Below the pieces are notes generated by a model. It was not told the origin of the DNA, did no database searches, and saw only the letters and a program-made list of their open reading frames with translations. Source: Azadirachta indica (Eukaryota > Streptophyta > Magnoliopsida > Sapindales > Meliaceae). From it: a stretch of 64,000 nucleotides of DNA. Position 1 is the first letter of the stretch, and the number at the start of each line of letters is the position of its first letter. The DNA lies in NCBI GenBank assembly GCA_022749755.1, contig CM040446.1:3464966-3528965 (forward strand), in the 5' to 3' direction. Below, in pieces: positions 1 through 12,245 of this stretch. The translations under genes and the position numbers were made by a program.

Positions 1-285
1 GCCACACATCTCAAACAAAGAATATATATATATGTGTTATGTATGTATGTATGTATGTATGTATGTATGTATGTATCACATTCCTCTTCAGACCAGTTCA
101 ATAAATAGTAAATATTACAATGAATTTTGTTCCTGTGGCTCCCCATTGAAACATGTAATGGCCCCCACGAACAAAAATTATATGGTAGGTGAGCGTTGTC
201 CAACGTTTAGTCCAATACTGCTGTATGTTTTGCTCTCTACTTTCTAAAGTTCTTTTAGAAAATTAGAATAATTTCAAAGGTGCCG
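1..285. repeat. Left edge: (GTAT)n microsatellite and unassigned AT-rich DNA
   Basis: A tetranucleotide GTAT tract runs from about 40 to 76, preceded by a short TA tract at 22-33. The rest up to the retrotransposon at 286 shows no gene I can support. The short open frame over the microsatellite is a by-product of the repeat. Confidence 0.85.
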
Positions 286-565
286 GCTCACGGCACAAGA
301 AATCGCATGTTGGCTGGGTGTGCTGGGGTGTGACAACTCAAGCACATTGATGTTTCATGGTGCAAAGTCGGCTTCAGTCTCAAGGGCTATTATGTAGAGG
401 GGACTTAGACCACCCCTGCCCGAACTGGTCGGGGACTGAAGCCGTCCTCCTGATGAGGCCAAGGTAGGCCGAAACCAGTTAAATATGCGACGGGATAATA
501 AGGCTTACCCTCGACATGGGGGTCTACGAGGGTGCCGCACGTGCCTTTCTGCTGGGTGCGTGACA
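286..565 (+). repeat. 5' LTR of the TRIM element
   Basis: This 280 bp direct repeat is almost identical to 1040-1319. Its first bases differ from the other copy: the expected TG is replaced and the bases merge with flank-like sequence. It ends with CGTGACA at 565, two bases before the primer-binding site. Confidence 0.92.
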
Positions 566-567
566 GA

Positions 568-586
568 TGGTATCAGAGCCAGGTTC
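568..586 (+). other. Primer-binding site for initiator tRNA-Met
   Basis: The sequence begins TGGTATCAGAGCC, the standard plant retrotransposon primer-binding site complementary to the 3' end of tRNA-iMet, and the match continues for several more bases. Its position two bases after the left LTR supports the element's boundaries. Confidence 0.93.
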
Positions 587-1039
587 GAGAATTTCCGCAA
601 AATCTCGCTACGTTCCTGACTCCTGTGGGAATCCACCGAGATGGCCGAGGATATTAGCCCGTAAGATTGGGCGAGGGAAAACGAGGTGTCTATTGTGTGA
701 CCCTCGCCACGCAGCCTCGAATGTGGGCGTGCTCGCACAATGATGTGTCCTGCGGTATGGGGATCTTCCTGGGGGGGAAGATGAGCATTGTGGTTTGAAA
801 GGCAACCGCATAGCGCCTCATCTACGCCAAGTACTGCTACCACCGTACGTCGAGGATGGCGTGCCCGCACGACGTGGTGTTATCGTGTTCTCTTTATGGG
901 AGTCTCCTTAGCCCGGAGGAGATGGGCGTTATGGAGTGGAGCGGCATGCTAGGACCTCGATGGTCTACCAATTGAGCTGGCGAAAAATTTGAAGATGGCC
1001 GCGTGCACGAGGACGTGCACGATTTTCGGTGGTGGAGAA

Positions 1040-1319
1040 TGTCACGGCACAAGAAATCGCATGTTGGCTGGGTGTGCTGGGGTGTGACAACTCAAGCACA
1101 TTGATGTTTCATGGTGCAAAGTCGGCTTCAGTCTCAAGGGCTATTATGTAGAGGGGACTTAGACCAACCCTGCCCGAACTGGTCGGGGACTGAAGCCGTC
1201 CTCCTGATGAGGCCAAGGTAGGCCGAAACCAGTTAAATATGCGACGGGATAATAAGGCTTACCCTCGACATGGGGGTCTACGAGGGTGCCGCACGTGCCT
1301 TTCCGCTGGGTGCGTGACA
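1040..1319 (+). repeat. 3' LTR of the TRIM element
   Basis: This copy of the 280 bp repeat is intact at both ends, TGTCACG at 1040 and CGTGACA ending at 1319. It is preceded by the purine tract at 1028-1039 and followed by the putative target duplication GCCGG. Confidence 0.92.
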
Positions 1320-1324
1320 GCCGG

Positions 1325-4319
1325 CTCACTTACATCTACACATTATATTAATTAATTACTTTGAATCAAACAAGGATCTTAGACTATCTATTTATTTATA
1401 TATATTAATGTATAGGGAATTTCCTGAAACCTATAAATACTTTAAAATATTAAATATTTTTCTATTAATTTACATCGTAATCTTAATACATATTTAATTT
1501 TTCTACCGTCTATTATTCCAATGTTTTTATGAGAAAAATATTTACGTAAGTAATGAGTAATAAATAATATTTGATCTAATAAAAAATTTGATAAGTTGGT
1601 GAAACAATACAATATAAATTTGATAATTTGAAAAGTTTGGTAATGGTATATATTTGAATTTTTTTTTTAATTAATGCTAAGAAATTTGATAAACTAGTAG
1701 AACTTAGAAAATAAATGGTCTCCATGCATTCTTTCGTGGGATTTTATTCGGATAAAATAAATAATAATATCCAATTATAGGGTGATCCAAATTCAAAGGA
1801 ATGCGTGATTTCCAAAGCATTATCCAAGAATTTTCCAGCGAGAGTTTCAGATAATTATTCAATCTTGTATAAATTTTTTGTTTTCAAAAAATAAATTAAA
1901 AGACTTGAATAATTGATAGCCATTCGTGATCAGAAGAAACCAATTTCAAATAAGAATCCAAAATTTGATTTCAGAATCAATAAAGTCCAAGTACTGTGGC
2001 CCCATGCCATTAATTTTGGTAGAGAAATTCGAAGTCCCTGGAACAAGCAAATCGCGTAAACTCCGTGGGAACGGAATATATTGCAATTTTCGACTGTAAA
2101 TTAATTATTTTGTTAATTAATTACGATTAATTAAATATAAACTTTCCAAAAAAAAAATTAACATATTATTATGCTATTTTCATAAGTTCAAAAACACTAC
2201 CTTTTAGACTTATTTCTTTCAAAGAGCGAGCTAGGATCATCAATCATTCTTCTCTATATATATGCCCCCTGAATAAGCCAGCCATTGATTTCAATGGACA
2301 ATAAGAATTAAGAATCAGATGCTGATATATTATGTGTGTACATATACATCTATATCTGTCAACTCTTAAAAGATTATTAGAATCTTGGACTAATTAAAAG
2401 GGCAAATAATTGAAAAGAGAAAAGATTGCAGGCCTTCCAATTTAATTAATTATAAACATCTTAATTTTCAAAATTTGGATTCTTAGACCAAATTTTAAGG
2501 ACTCAAAACGAATATATTGCCAACCCTTTGGAATATGTTAAGCTTTATTATTTTCTTAATTAATTCTAATTAAAGATGTCCTAACAATTGGGAACCGTAT
2601 ATCGCAAATCAATAAAGTACATATTACCAAGACGCATCAAGAACAGTCGGTACAAATCTCATTAATTGTTAATTAAGGGATGAATTTAATTTTTCTAAGT
2701 CAAAATCACAATAGTTGTTCAATTTACATTTGTTCAATGTATTTATGATATTCTGAAAGATCTTGTAATATATTATTTTTACCTGTGTTGGTCAAAATTT
2801 TTCATTATTGTGTACATGTAAATGCAGTAGCTCCGACTAGAAGACAAATAACATTGTTTGGTTTGTGTTTGTTCCAATCTTTGAAATGGTCAAAAAAATC
2901 GATTTTTTCTTTTCCAAAAAAGTAAAAGTTCTTTTTTGGTTTGATAAGCATTAAATTGTTGGGAGAGTGGATTATATACATTGATTTAATTTAAATATTA
3001 TACTTGCATATAGAGCACAACTGTATGGGTAAAAATATAAGCATTAATTTAAATAAGGTTATGCAGTTGTCCGTATCAATTGAATTATGGGAAAATTAAT
3101 TTCCAAGATAAAAAACTTCAATTCATGTTACCAACAAAATCAAAGTTATTGGACTCGAATGCTACCAAACTATTGGGCCCATTTCCTTGTTCTACATTAC
3201 ATCATGTTGTAGTCCCTGTCCATGTCTTCGTCCGGTATGTTTTTGAATTAATTATCAACATTAAATGCTGAAAAATTAGAATGAAAGAATACATAATAAT
3301 AATAATAATAATTAAAATTCTCTCTTAATCTAAATTTTTATTCGATCACTGTCCTCTGAGTACATTTTTTCGCCTAATTTAAATCTTTACCATAATTTCA
3401 ATTCATCTTAGGATTTGTTAACTCAAACATTTTAAGCAAAATTTATGTAGATGAAGTTCTTAATGGATTTATTTATTTAATCCAATTCCAATTAGGCCCA
3501 ATCATTGCTTTAAAAGGTGTTAGGCCCAAAGATATTCTCTTGATAAGGATTTTCTTCCCTAGATGCTAAATGTCCTTCACTTATTCCTTAAACGGTGCCG
3601 TATTGAATTCCCAAGTAAGGGCAAATTTACATTACATACATACAGATATACAAAATACACTAATTATTTAGCAGACGACACCATTCATATTATGATATGA
3701 TATGACGAGTAATATTGTCACATGGTACTGACTGTCTTGTTAATCAACGGTTTTAACTTTATTCACAAGATCATTATACAAAATTGTGTCTAATGTGTAA
3801 ATGCGTTTCATAAAATGAGTGACATTACTCGTGGTATCTCAAAGTTGACCTATTTTTTTTTTTTTTTTTTATATAAACCCCGATTTAGCATGTGATTGTC
3901 AAAGAAAATTAAAAAAGAAAAACAAATGCCAGATCTCATTCGTGTGTGATCGGCCTGCCTGCCGTGAAGCAGGACTAAGCGTTGGACCAAGTTGGGCCTA
4001 CACCTGCCTTGCCTACTAGCCTACACGGGTTCATCTTTTTTGGGTCCGGCCCGTTTACTTGACATCTCTTTGACAAATTCCTAATTGGACTTAGCATGTT
4101 TTCTCCCAGAAAGAATTTGCTTGATTTAATTATAAAAAAAGAAAACATGTTTTAGTTAAACTCAAATGAGAAAATTTGATTTAAGCTAAATATTAATTTT
4201 AAAATTAAGATTTAGAAATTAATATTCAAAAGATTTAGAAATTAGAACAATAATTTAGTTTACTATTTTAATTTGATAAAACTATATTAAGTCACACGCT
4301 CACTCCCATTCTATTTAGA
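1325..4319. other. Gene-poor AT-rich intergenic region
   Basis: About 3 kb without a supportable gene. It is strongly AT-rich with short homopolymer and ATA runs (for example AAT repeats near 3295-3312 and a T tract near 3850-3870). Several TGGGCC-type motifs occur at about 3174, 3494, 3521 and 3991, roughly 0.5-1.3 kb upstream of the SET-domain gene, and could belong to its distal promoter. A short GC-richer patch lies at 3945-4055. I see no coding or RNA gene. Confidence 0.6.
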
Positions 4320-4434
4320 CAATTTCTCGGTACTCTCAGCAGTTGCCTACTACTACTATTATATAAATAAACTAGCAATTTCACAATACTCTCAGCGGTT
4401 AGCCTACTACTACTATTGTATAAATAAACTAGCA
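4320..4434 (+). promoter_or_regulatory. Tandemly duplicated TATA core promoter of the SET-domain gene
   Basis: Two adjacent units of about 56-58 bp (4320-4375 and 4376-4434) share nearly the same sequence. Each contains TACTCTCAGC, a run of CTACTACTACTATT, a TATA box, and the tail AATAAACTAGCA. The TATA boxes are at 4360-4368 and 4419-4426. The second lies about 70 bp before the ATG at 4490, leaving room for a short leader. The placement makes both boxes candidates for real start-site selection. Confidence 0.7.
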
Positions 4435-4489
4435 CAGCAGTTGCAGCTCTTTCTCTATCCCTCATATTTGCTTCAATTCGAGTTCTTCA

Positions 4490-7400
4490 ATGGAGGATGT
4501 TGAGGTAAACCACACAACCCTTTTACGCCCATAACTTTTTTTTTTTCTTTTTGTTATTTATGCTAAAAATGATTGATTATTACCTTTATAGCAGATATTA
4601 TGCGTCAAATTATTCTAAATTTATATTTCCTTAGTTGCTTTGCTCTATTTCTCAGCAACTGAGCTGACCAACTGTATTGCCATTCTTATGAAAATTCTGG
4701 ATTTATTTTGAGATTTATATAGCTCTATAGGCTTTATGTTTGAGAAGATGCGTACATGTATGCCAATAAATCCGTTTTATAGCGTTATATTTTTGAAATA
4801 TCTGCTGCTTCTTAGGATCTCTTATTGTCTTTGTTTATATCAAGTTTGTATTACATGTGAATCAAGTCGAATGAACTTATATTTTTAGCTTATATTTGTA
4901 AGTGTTGTGATTTTGCTTAATTTGAACGCATAATAGCTAAACTGTTTTATAAATACCACTTTTGCTCGGCAGCTAACGTCTACCAATGACTCACCAAATT
5001 ATGTTTGATAGCTAGTGAATAAAAAATGGAACACCTCAACCCCAAACTTACTCTTAGTAAACTTTGGTTTTGTTAATTGGTCTTCTGGCATTTCTTCTTT
5101 TTAGCCATTGTTGTGACTTCGACTGGGAAATTGATGTTTAACTGTCATGAAAACAAGTGAACAACAATATGAGAGGAATATAGGTACAAAGAAATCCCCA
5201 AAGCTGCTTGGTGAACTTGAAAACCAAGGCCCCTGCCTACCCTTGCAATGTTTGGGAAAGAGGAAACTTGTGGCCTTTTCTTTTAGGGCTGACTCAAGGG
5301 AGTGTGAGGCTTTAGGTGATGAACTTAATTGAGCCATTTGGTTCACTGTAGAAAATTAACTGCAAATGAAGATAAGGCTTTTCATGTGCGAATACGGGCG
5401 CCAGGCGCCAGGCCCCAGGGAAAGGGAACCCAAAATAATATTGATTTTGTGAAGAATAACAGTTGATTAGAAAGGCATGTAAAAATAGAACCTGCATATT
5501 GATAGTAATTGTTTCTTTTAATTTTGACCCAAGATACATAGACCAGACCTTATAGGAGCAAGCCACTGGGCTGATCACTCAACTAACCCCTTGATGGTAA
5601 TGAATTAGTAATTTAATTGATAAATTTGTAATTTGTATTAATCACCTTCTACAGCATGTAGGTACATTCTCACTCTCTTGATAAAGTGTATGTTTGTTAT
5701 TTGCTGTAGTTAGTTTTGATTTTTTTTTTTTTCTTATCATACTTCAAGTGAAAGGGAAGAAAAGAAATTTACTGCTGATAACTTTTTTCATCATTGCAGC
5801 TACACTCATCCAGAGACACTTTGGAGAATGGTAATGGATGTTCATTGGTTCTTGAGCTCAATGAAGATGATCCTTTATTCAATAAAAAGAAGGTGACAAA
5901 TGCAATGGTCGTTGAGAAAAAGAAAACTTTTTAATTTTCTTAAAAAGTTGCTGATTTTTTAAATTGTTTATGACAGTTGATTATATCTTTGAAAGAAAAA
6001 TGTTCACTGTAATTATCCTGTCTTGTTATATTGTGGATATTATATTCTTACATTTCCACAAATAATATAGTCTAATTTGCTTAATATTGTAGTATTATTT
6101 ACACTGAGAACTACTCCAATGTGATTAAGTTGCTAAATGCTGAGTTCTCATCATCTTTCTTTTTCTTTTGACAGAAACTACTACGTGATAAGGGTTTTGG
6201 TGTGAAGGAAAAAATCCACTTTCAAAGGTCTTCATGTCCTGATTCAATAAGCAATATTTTAGAAACAATGCTTCAGATAGGAAGAATCGTCCACTTAGAC
6301 GAGGTAAATTGAAAATTGAGAATAAATTTTCTTTACTCTTCGAACATGCTGGGATGCTCTTCATATGAATCTATTGAATTAAGTACTTGCCTCTTAACTT
6401 GTTCCCTATCTATGAAGTATGAGCTGCTTACAATTTGGCTTGAGGGTCTATGTAGAAGTACTTGCTTCTGTCTTCTGGAATCCAGATGTTTGCTCGTCTT
6501 CCTGACTTGTCACAATTAAAAGAAAATTGAAGAAAACATATTGTCTTGTAGCCTTGGCATGATTAATGCTTATATATTGAGTTTATTGCGGTGCAGGTGG
6601 AACTCTATTTTGGTGAATCTGAGACACAGTTGGGATATTACAGCCATAGAAATGAGTTGGAAGCCCTCAATTCGATCCTTATGCTTGTTAATACCTCACT
6701 CTCTTGTCCAATGCAAAACCAACTTAATGTTCGGAAAGAATTACGAGATGCAATTATTCACAAGCTCCAGCAGTTTGGGAATCAGATGTCAGAGGATGCT
6801 AAAATTGATAAAAGCTATACTTGTGAAAAGGAAAAGTGTTTAGTACAATGGGGTGTAAACAATGGCGTTAAAACAAAGCTGGAGATTGCTTGTAAGTTTT
6901 CAAGATTAAGATGGCTTCTGTGATGTTTTCTTACTAGCATCTGGTCTACCCTTTTACATTTCTTTTGCATGCTGCTGGGGATTGGGGGAGTGCATTGTAT
7001 TACATGTTGTTATTGGAAGCACTTCCTTTCTCATTGATACATTCAAGTTTGGTTTTCATTATATTATATTTTTTCATGCTGCACTATAGATGTAGATGGA
7101 GCTGGTAGAGGAGCCATTGCAACAGAAGATTTGAAAGTTGGAGATGTTGCTTTAGAGATCCCTGTATCTATTATCATTTCGGAGGATCTTGTCTACAAAT
7201 CTGATATGGTATTATTATCATTTCAAAAATGTGTAATATTTATGTCAATGATTCTTTGAACTTCACCAATGTTAAGTTACACTGATTATTATGATTCTGA
7301 GAAAAATGTTCAGAAAGTCTTGAAGGACCAAGTAGTATAAGTGACCTGCCATTTAAAGAACGTTGTTAGTTATTGTGCTACTATGAGAACAAATTGCCTT

Positions 7401-10400
7401 CCACTAGAGCTGCAATTCTTATTTTCTATATTTGATAAGAAAACCTCTTAGGTTAATATGACTGGTAGGATAGGAATTGAACCCACATATTTTAGATTCA
7501 TGATCCAGTGCTCTTGGATTGAGTTAGCTACATCTGCCCCTCCACTGTTTGGATAAAACAAAATGCAAAGATTTCAACTGCTACAGATAACGCCATTATG
7601 GTTCTTACTTTTTATATCTTGCCTTTTGAATATACTAGAACCAAGATAAAAGAGACAAAATATTTGTGTCCAAAAGAAGCTATATGGAATTAAGCCTAAG
7701 AGAGGGGAAAAATACCTGTGCAGGATGAGAAGGACATGGTTTTAGGTGGCTGAGCAGTTGACATAAGGAAATTTAAATGTATATGATATTATATTGTTGT
7801 AAAGCAAAATATTAGTGAATTTAAAGGCATTTGCAAACTCTTGGTGGCTCTAAAGATGTTCTTTGTCTGTATCACATGTCTCTATTAATGTTGATCTGTA
7901 GTCTTGTTCAATCATCTTTGTTCAGTAAAGCATATAATTCTCAGATGTGACAAACCCTAGACATCAAAATCTTGGCCGAGTTTAGTGTTGTTGAAGACTT
8001 TATCTGATCGCAGTGTGATGTGTTGGCAAAGATTGATGGAATGTTCTCTGAGACTATGTTGTTGCTGTGGAGCATGAAAGAGAAGCACAATTGTGATTCG
8101 AAATTCAAGAATTACTTTGACAGTCTACCACAAGAATTTAATACAGGTATGATTGTTTGTTTTGACACACTTTCTCTGGGCTAATTTGACTATGCATATG
8201 TTCTTGCCATGGCCATTTGAGGTGCACCTGCATTAGTTCTTCCTTTGGAGGATTAGTTCTCTTTTCAAGTAAGGTAATGTCTTGCTGTTACATCAAATTC
8301 TTTGAAAATATTGATGGATGATTGCTAAACAATCTTTGTCAATGTTGTAACTCATAAACTTACATCCCTTTAGGCTTTTGGAAGTGATATAACTTTTTTT
8401 GTGAAGTCGTAGCTATATTTTGTACCCATTGTAGAGCTTGTAGTTTCATTTGAAGATGAAATAAAATAATTTGAGGAATGTGGTTTTAAAAGATGAGTTA
8501 TTCCATTTTGGCAATAATGGTTGGTTTCTGCATTCACCATTCTACCAATTTTTTTTCAACGTTGTTTTGGATAAGGCTCTACGAAGAATTACTAATAATC
8601 AAATTTTGAATTGAATTTTAATATGTTTACAATGATTTAGTGCAAACTAATCATGTTTGCCATCATCAGTGGTAGTTTAACTTTTGTTGAGCGGTGTTAA
8701 TGACTTCTATCTCTTAAAAATTATGTAAATACTGAAACCTATGAGCCAGTAATTATTATTGTGAAACCCCTCAAAGGAATCTGCAGTTTTATTCATTCTC
8801 AGGGGAACATTCTGTTATTTGCTTGAGTATCATTGTAGACAAAACTTAAACAATTAGCAATTGCAGATACTCTATTTAGTCGATGCATGTAGTTTACAGT
8901 GGGAAAGAAGTTAGCTCTCTCTTTTTCCTTAGGACCGATGAATTGTTACATTAAAGCTACATGATACTTTTGCATGTGGGTGTGTACACAGGGAGATAAA
9001 CATTTTTCATTTTAAAATTTCTAATTTCTAACACTATTTTTCATGCTTTATTTTTTTCCATGGCTACAGGATTGAGCTTTGGAGTTGATGCAATTCTGGC
9101 TTTAGAAGGGACCTTGCTATTAGAAGAAATCATGCAAGCAAAAGAGGTTATCCAGCCATCCATGCACTATTGATAAATTTAACTTTTTTTTGACCTTTGT
9201 GCTTTGCCTCTTTCAAGAAGACTGTGGTTGTTGGAGAAGAGTGTTAATTCTGTTGGAAATGAGTTTGCATCTTTGAGTTTGAAGTGGTGATTTGGTATCT
9301 GCAACTAACCAAATGCAACTAAAGTTGTCTTAACCTGTGAAAGTAAATTAGGAAATAAAAACGTTTTCATGTTTTGATTCATTTAGATATTATTGTATCT
9401 GTTTCAGCTAACTTAATTTATTTGCCTATTCTGCGAGAACTAGGTAGTTGAATATATTACAGCTGCTTGCCAATTTTTCCTGAATACTAAATGGAGTTCA
9501 AGAAATAGCACTAAAGTCCTATGGATTCTTATTGTCATGCCAAACTTTGACATGTCTAATGATTAAAAAAATCAATAGGAATTGAGTTGGAAGTCCTTCC
9601 ATTTCAGCTTTTTCCTTTCTTTTCTTTTTTTTTCCCCAAATCTGATCTTTTTTGGGAAATATAAACTGCTGAACTGTTTCTGGTAGGAACAATTCATGTC
9701 TTGCTTCCTACTTCTTTCTATATATGCATGACTTGGGTAAATCTAGGGGGAAAGAACTTGCTGAATACAATGGTCTTCTTTCTTACCCTTTGCAGCACTT
9801 GCGCGTTCAATATGATGAATTGTTCCCTGGACTATGCAATGATTATCCTGATATATTTCCTCCAGAGTTCTACACATGGGAGCAGTTCTTATGGGCTTGT
9901 GAACTCTGGTACTCTAATAGCATGAAAGTCAAGTTTGCTGATGGAAAGCTGAGGACTTGTTTGATTCCTATTGCAGGCTTCCTTAACCACTCGGTATTTT
10001 CCATTCCTTCCTTTTCTCCCACAATTTGGTGCTCTGCTCCTCATTTTATGTCCATGTGGTAAAAACAGAAGTATTGCTCTTGAAGTTGTGGCATTTACTA
10101 TCAACCATGGGGTTTCAATTTAGGCCACAAGTAGATGCTACTATGTATATTGCATTATACTAACCATGTTTCTCACTTTAAGTTGTTACAATCGTATGAC
10201 TAGTTCCATCTTTGAAATTGTTATATCTTGGTTATCGTGGATATTGGGGCTCTATAGTCATAGTATACATTATTGAGCATATTTTTGTATTTTTCAAAAT
10301 CATGTTTGTATTTTGGTTCTTTGACAGTTATATCCTCACATAGTGCACTATGGCAAAGTAGATTCAGCAACAAATTCCTTGAAGTTTCCTTTGTCAAGGC

Positions 10401-11473
10401 CTTGCAGTGCTGGAGAACAATGTTGTCTTAGTTATGGGAACTTCTCTACTTCGCATCTAATTACATTCTACGGCTTCTTGCCACAAGGAGACAACCCATA
10501 TGATGTTATTCCCATAGGTGTGTATTAGCTCTTCACCTGCTTATTTTTGTCCATGGACACCTTTTCAGGTGTTAGAAATTTTGGGTACTTCCCCATTTGA
10601 TATAATATCATGTATCATGAATTCACCCTCTTCTCTAGTCCTCTACAGGTACATGCTCACTTGTTGTCAACGTATCTATGTATTATATACCATGGATAAT
10701 TTATCAATCATTGTTTGGGTGCAGATATTGATGTTGGCCAGGTTGATGGTGAAGAGGATTGCCCCATGTCTAACTGGACCACCCACATGGTGCGGGGCAC
10801 TTGGCTCTCAAAGAATCACAATATTTTCTATTATCGGTTGCCATCACCGCTATTAGATTATTTAAGGAGAGTTCGGAATCCTATCTGGCAGGAAAAGACC
10901 CTTGTAATTTTCTTTTTCCTATTTCTTCATCTTTTATGCATTCCTCTGCACCATTTCTGATTATATAACAACTGGCCAACTTTTAATAGATTCTCTTCAA
11001 TGTTCTCAGTCTTACCATATAGCATTTTGAATTTTTAGTTGTCAAATTGTGTGCACTTAACTTCGATGATTGGTTCTCTTCCTGAATTATTTATATCTGT
11101 TCAGATCTTTACATATGCGATTTAATTTTTCAAATTTTCCAGCTGCAAGCTAACCTGGAAAGTGAATTGGAAGTTCTTGAAGATCTCCAAGTTACTTTCG
11201 GTGACATGATGGAAAATCTTGGTGATGCAGATCTTGTGGATGGGTAAATCAATATCTAGCAATTATTAGCACAAAATTTGTAATTGCAGCATTAAAACAT
11301 TCCTTTTTCTAAAAGAGATTATGCGTGATGCTTGCAGAGAAAACACAATTTGGGATGTAAAGCTAGCAGTGGGGTTTAAAAATCTGCAAAGGAGGATTCT
11401 CTCCTCAATTTTAACTTCATGTGCTGCTGGTCGCAAATTGGTCGAAGATGAGTTATCCAGATTGACATCATAG
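4490..11473 (+). CDS. SET-domain protein methyltransferase, SETD3/Rubisco-LSMT type
   Basis: Twelve exons give a 554-residue protein: 4490-4504, 5800-5892, 6175-6303, 6597-6891, 7090-7208, 8014-8146, 9070-9146, 9796-9993, 10328-10517, 10725-10903, 11143-11243 and 11338-11473. All introns are GT-AG and the phases join cleanly. The split SET domain is recognisable: DGAGRGAIA (residues 180-188) is the SAM-binding start, NHS at 351-353 the core motif, and SYGN (388-391) with FYGF (400-403) the C-terminal SET signature of this class. The last 110 or so residues correspond to the Rubisco-LSMT substrate-binding region. This family methylates lysine or histidine of non-histone proteins using SAM. The substrate here is unknown, and no obvious transit peptide is visible, so a chloroplast location is unsupported. 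It is likely the counterpart of Arabidopsis At2g18850, since the next gene resembles At2g18860. The first coding exon encodes only five residues. Confidence 0.88.
7459..7545 (-). repeat. tRNA-like sequence, probable SINE head, in intron 5
   Basis: Read on the minus strand, this intronic stretch has an A-box-like element (TAGCTAACTC, 7521-7530) and a B-box-like element (GGGTTCAATTCC, 7473-7484), about 37 bases apart as in an RNA polymerase III internal promoter. The spacing and flanking bases resemble a tRNA body, but pairing of the arms is poor. This suggests a tRNA-derived SINE or tRNA relic, inserted opposite to the host gene, not a functional tRNA. Confidence 0.5.
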
Positions 11474-12059
11474 TAGTGAGGACATGGTTGGCTAGATGAG
11501 CTGGCTGGAAGCGTAGCATGTCTGCTTCCATTTCAGAAGTGGCATATCCAAACTCAATCACAGGTAAAAGTACCTATTTAGGATGCCAATTTTTTTCTTT
11601 TACTTGCATATAAGCCTCAAACCTACTGGAAATTCGCTGATTTGGATTTTACTGTTCCCTCGGTTGAAATTTCGTTTACATGATTGGTTATTGCCTAATG
11701 GTAGAATCATAGTGGCAAGATCTCTATCTTGGCACGACATGCACACATGATCATTCCGCATGAATTGTCAACCGTATTTGTAGTATAACATGCTAGTGTT
11801 CTTTGGACAATACCACACACAGCCCCAAAATCATACTTGTATTAACATCAGCCATAAGATCCATGAACTGTCAGAATCGGGAAACATTTCTGACGTATTA
11901 TTTTTTGTTTGTCCCTTTCCTGATGCAAGCGGCGTGAAGCGTGCATTCCAACTTATTGCAAGTTGTGTCAACGCATTGGATTTTAAATTCTTTTTTCGCA
12001 AGTGCTTTTGGTTCGTATGCTTAAGCGAGAATGCCCATTACCTATGTCTGCTCTCGCTT
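11474..12059. other. 3' UTR and downstream region of the SET-domain gene
   Basis: The sequence after the TAG at 11471-11473 is not coding in any convincing way. It should contain the 3' UTR and polyadenylation site. A GT-rich stretch at 11560 could be a donor for a 3' UTR intron, but I cannot decide this. Short open frames here lack known motifs. Confidence 0.5.
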
Positions 12060-12245
12060 TTTAGCTAATATTTTATTATTTTTTATATTTTTTTTATATT
12101 TTATTATTCTATGACTCTTATTTTATTTTTAGTTTTATTTTTTGATTTAATTGATTTATAAAATAATAAAATTAAAAATATTAAAAATATTTAAGAATAA
12201 AATTAAAAGAGAATCAAATATTAAAAAAATTATAAAAAGATAATG
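12060..12245. repeat. AT-only self-complementary tract, possible degenerate MITE
   Basis: The block is composed almost entirely of T-rich words in its first half and A-rich words in its second half (for example ATTTTATT against AATAAAAT), so it can fold back on itself. The flank GAGGGGACACCC just to the right resembles the right flank of a similar tract at about 27480-27715. No clear terminal repeats or target duplication are visible. Confidence 0.35.

Larger units (their letters stand above)
286..1319 (+). mobile_element. TRIM-type LTR retrotransposon (non-autonomous, about 1.03 kb)
   Basis: Two direct repeats of 280 bp (286-565 and 1040-1319) flank a 474 bp internal region. Aligned by eye they differ at about two internal positions (near 395 and 548 in the left copy) plus the extreme left terminus. 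Directly after the left repeat, at 568-586, is a primer-binding site complementary to the 3' end of plant initiator tRNA-Met. A purine-rich tract (1028-1039) abuts the right repeat, as a polypurine tract should. The right LTR begins TGTCACG and ends CGTGACA, a 7 bp terminal inverted repeat. GCCGG at 282-286 and 1320-1324 looks like a 5 bp target duplication. The internal part has no gag or pol frame, so the element must be mobilised in trans. Size and structure match terminal-repeat retrotransposons in miniature. Confidence 0.93.

Noticed and set aside
32..247. Frame of 71 codons over the left microsatellite
   Set aside because: It is produced by the GTAT repeat and has no known motif.
505..870. 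Minus-strand frame inside the TRIM element
   Set aside because: It overlaps LTR and internal non-coding sequence, has no gag or pol similarity, and runs antisense to the element.
7459..7545. Functional tRNA gene
   Set aside because: A and B boxes are present but arm pairing is poor and no credible acceptor stem forms. I treat it as a SINE-like relic.
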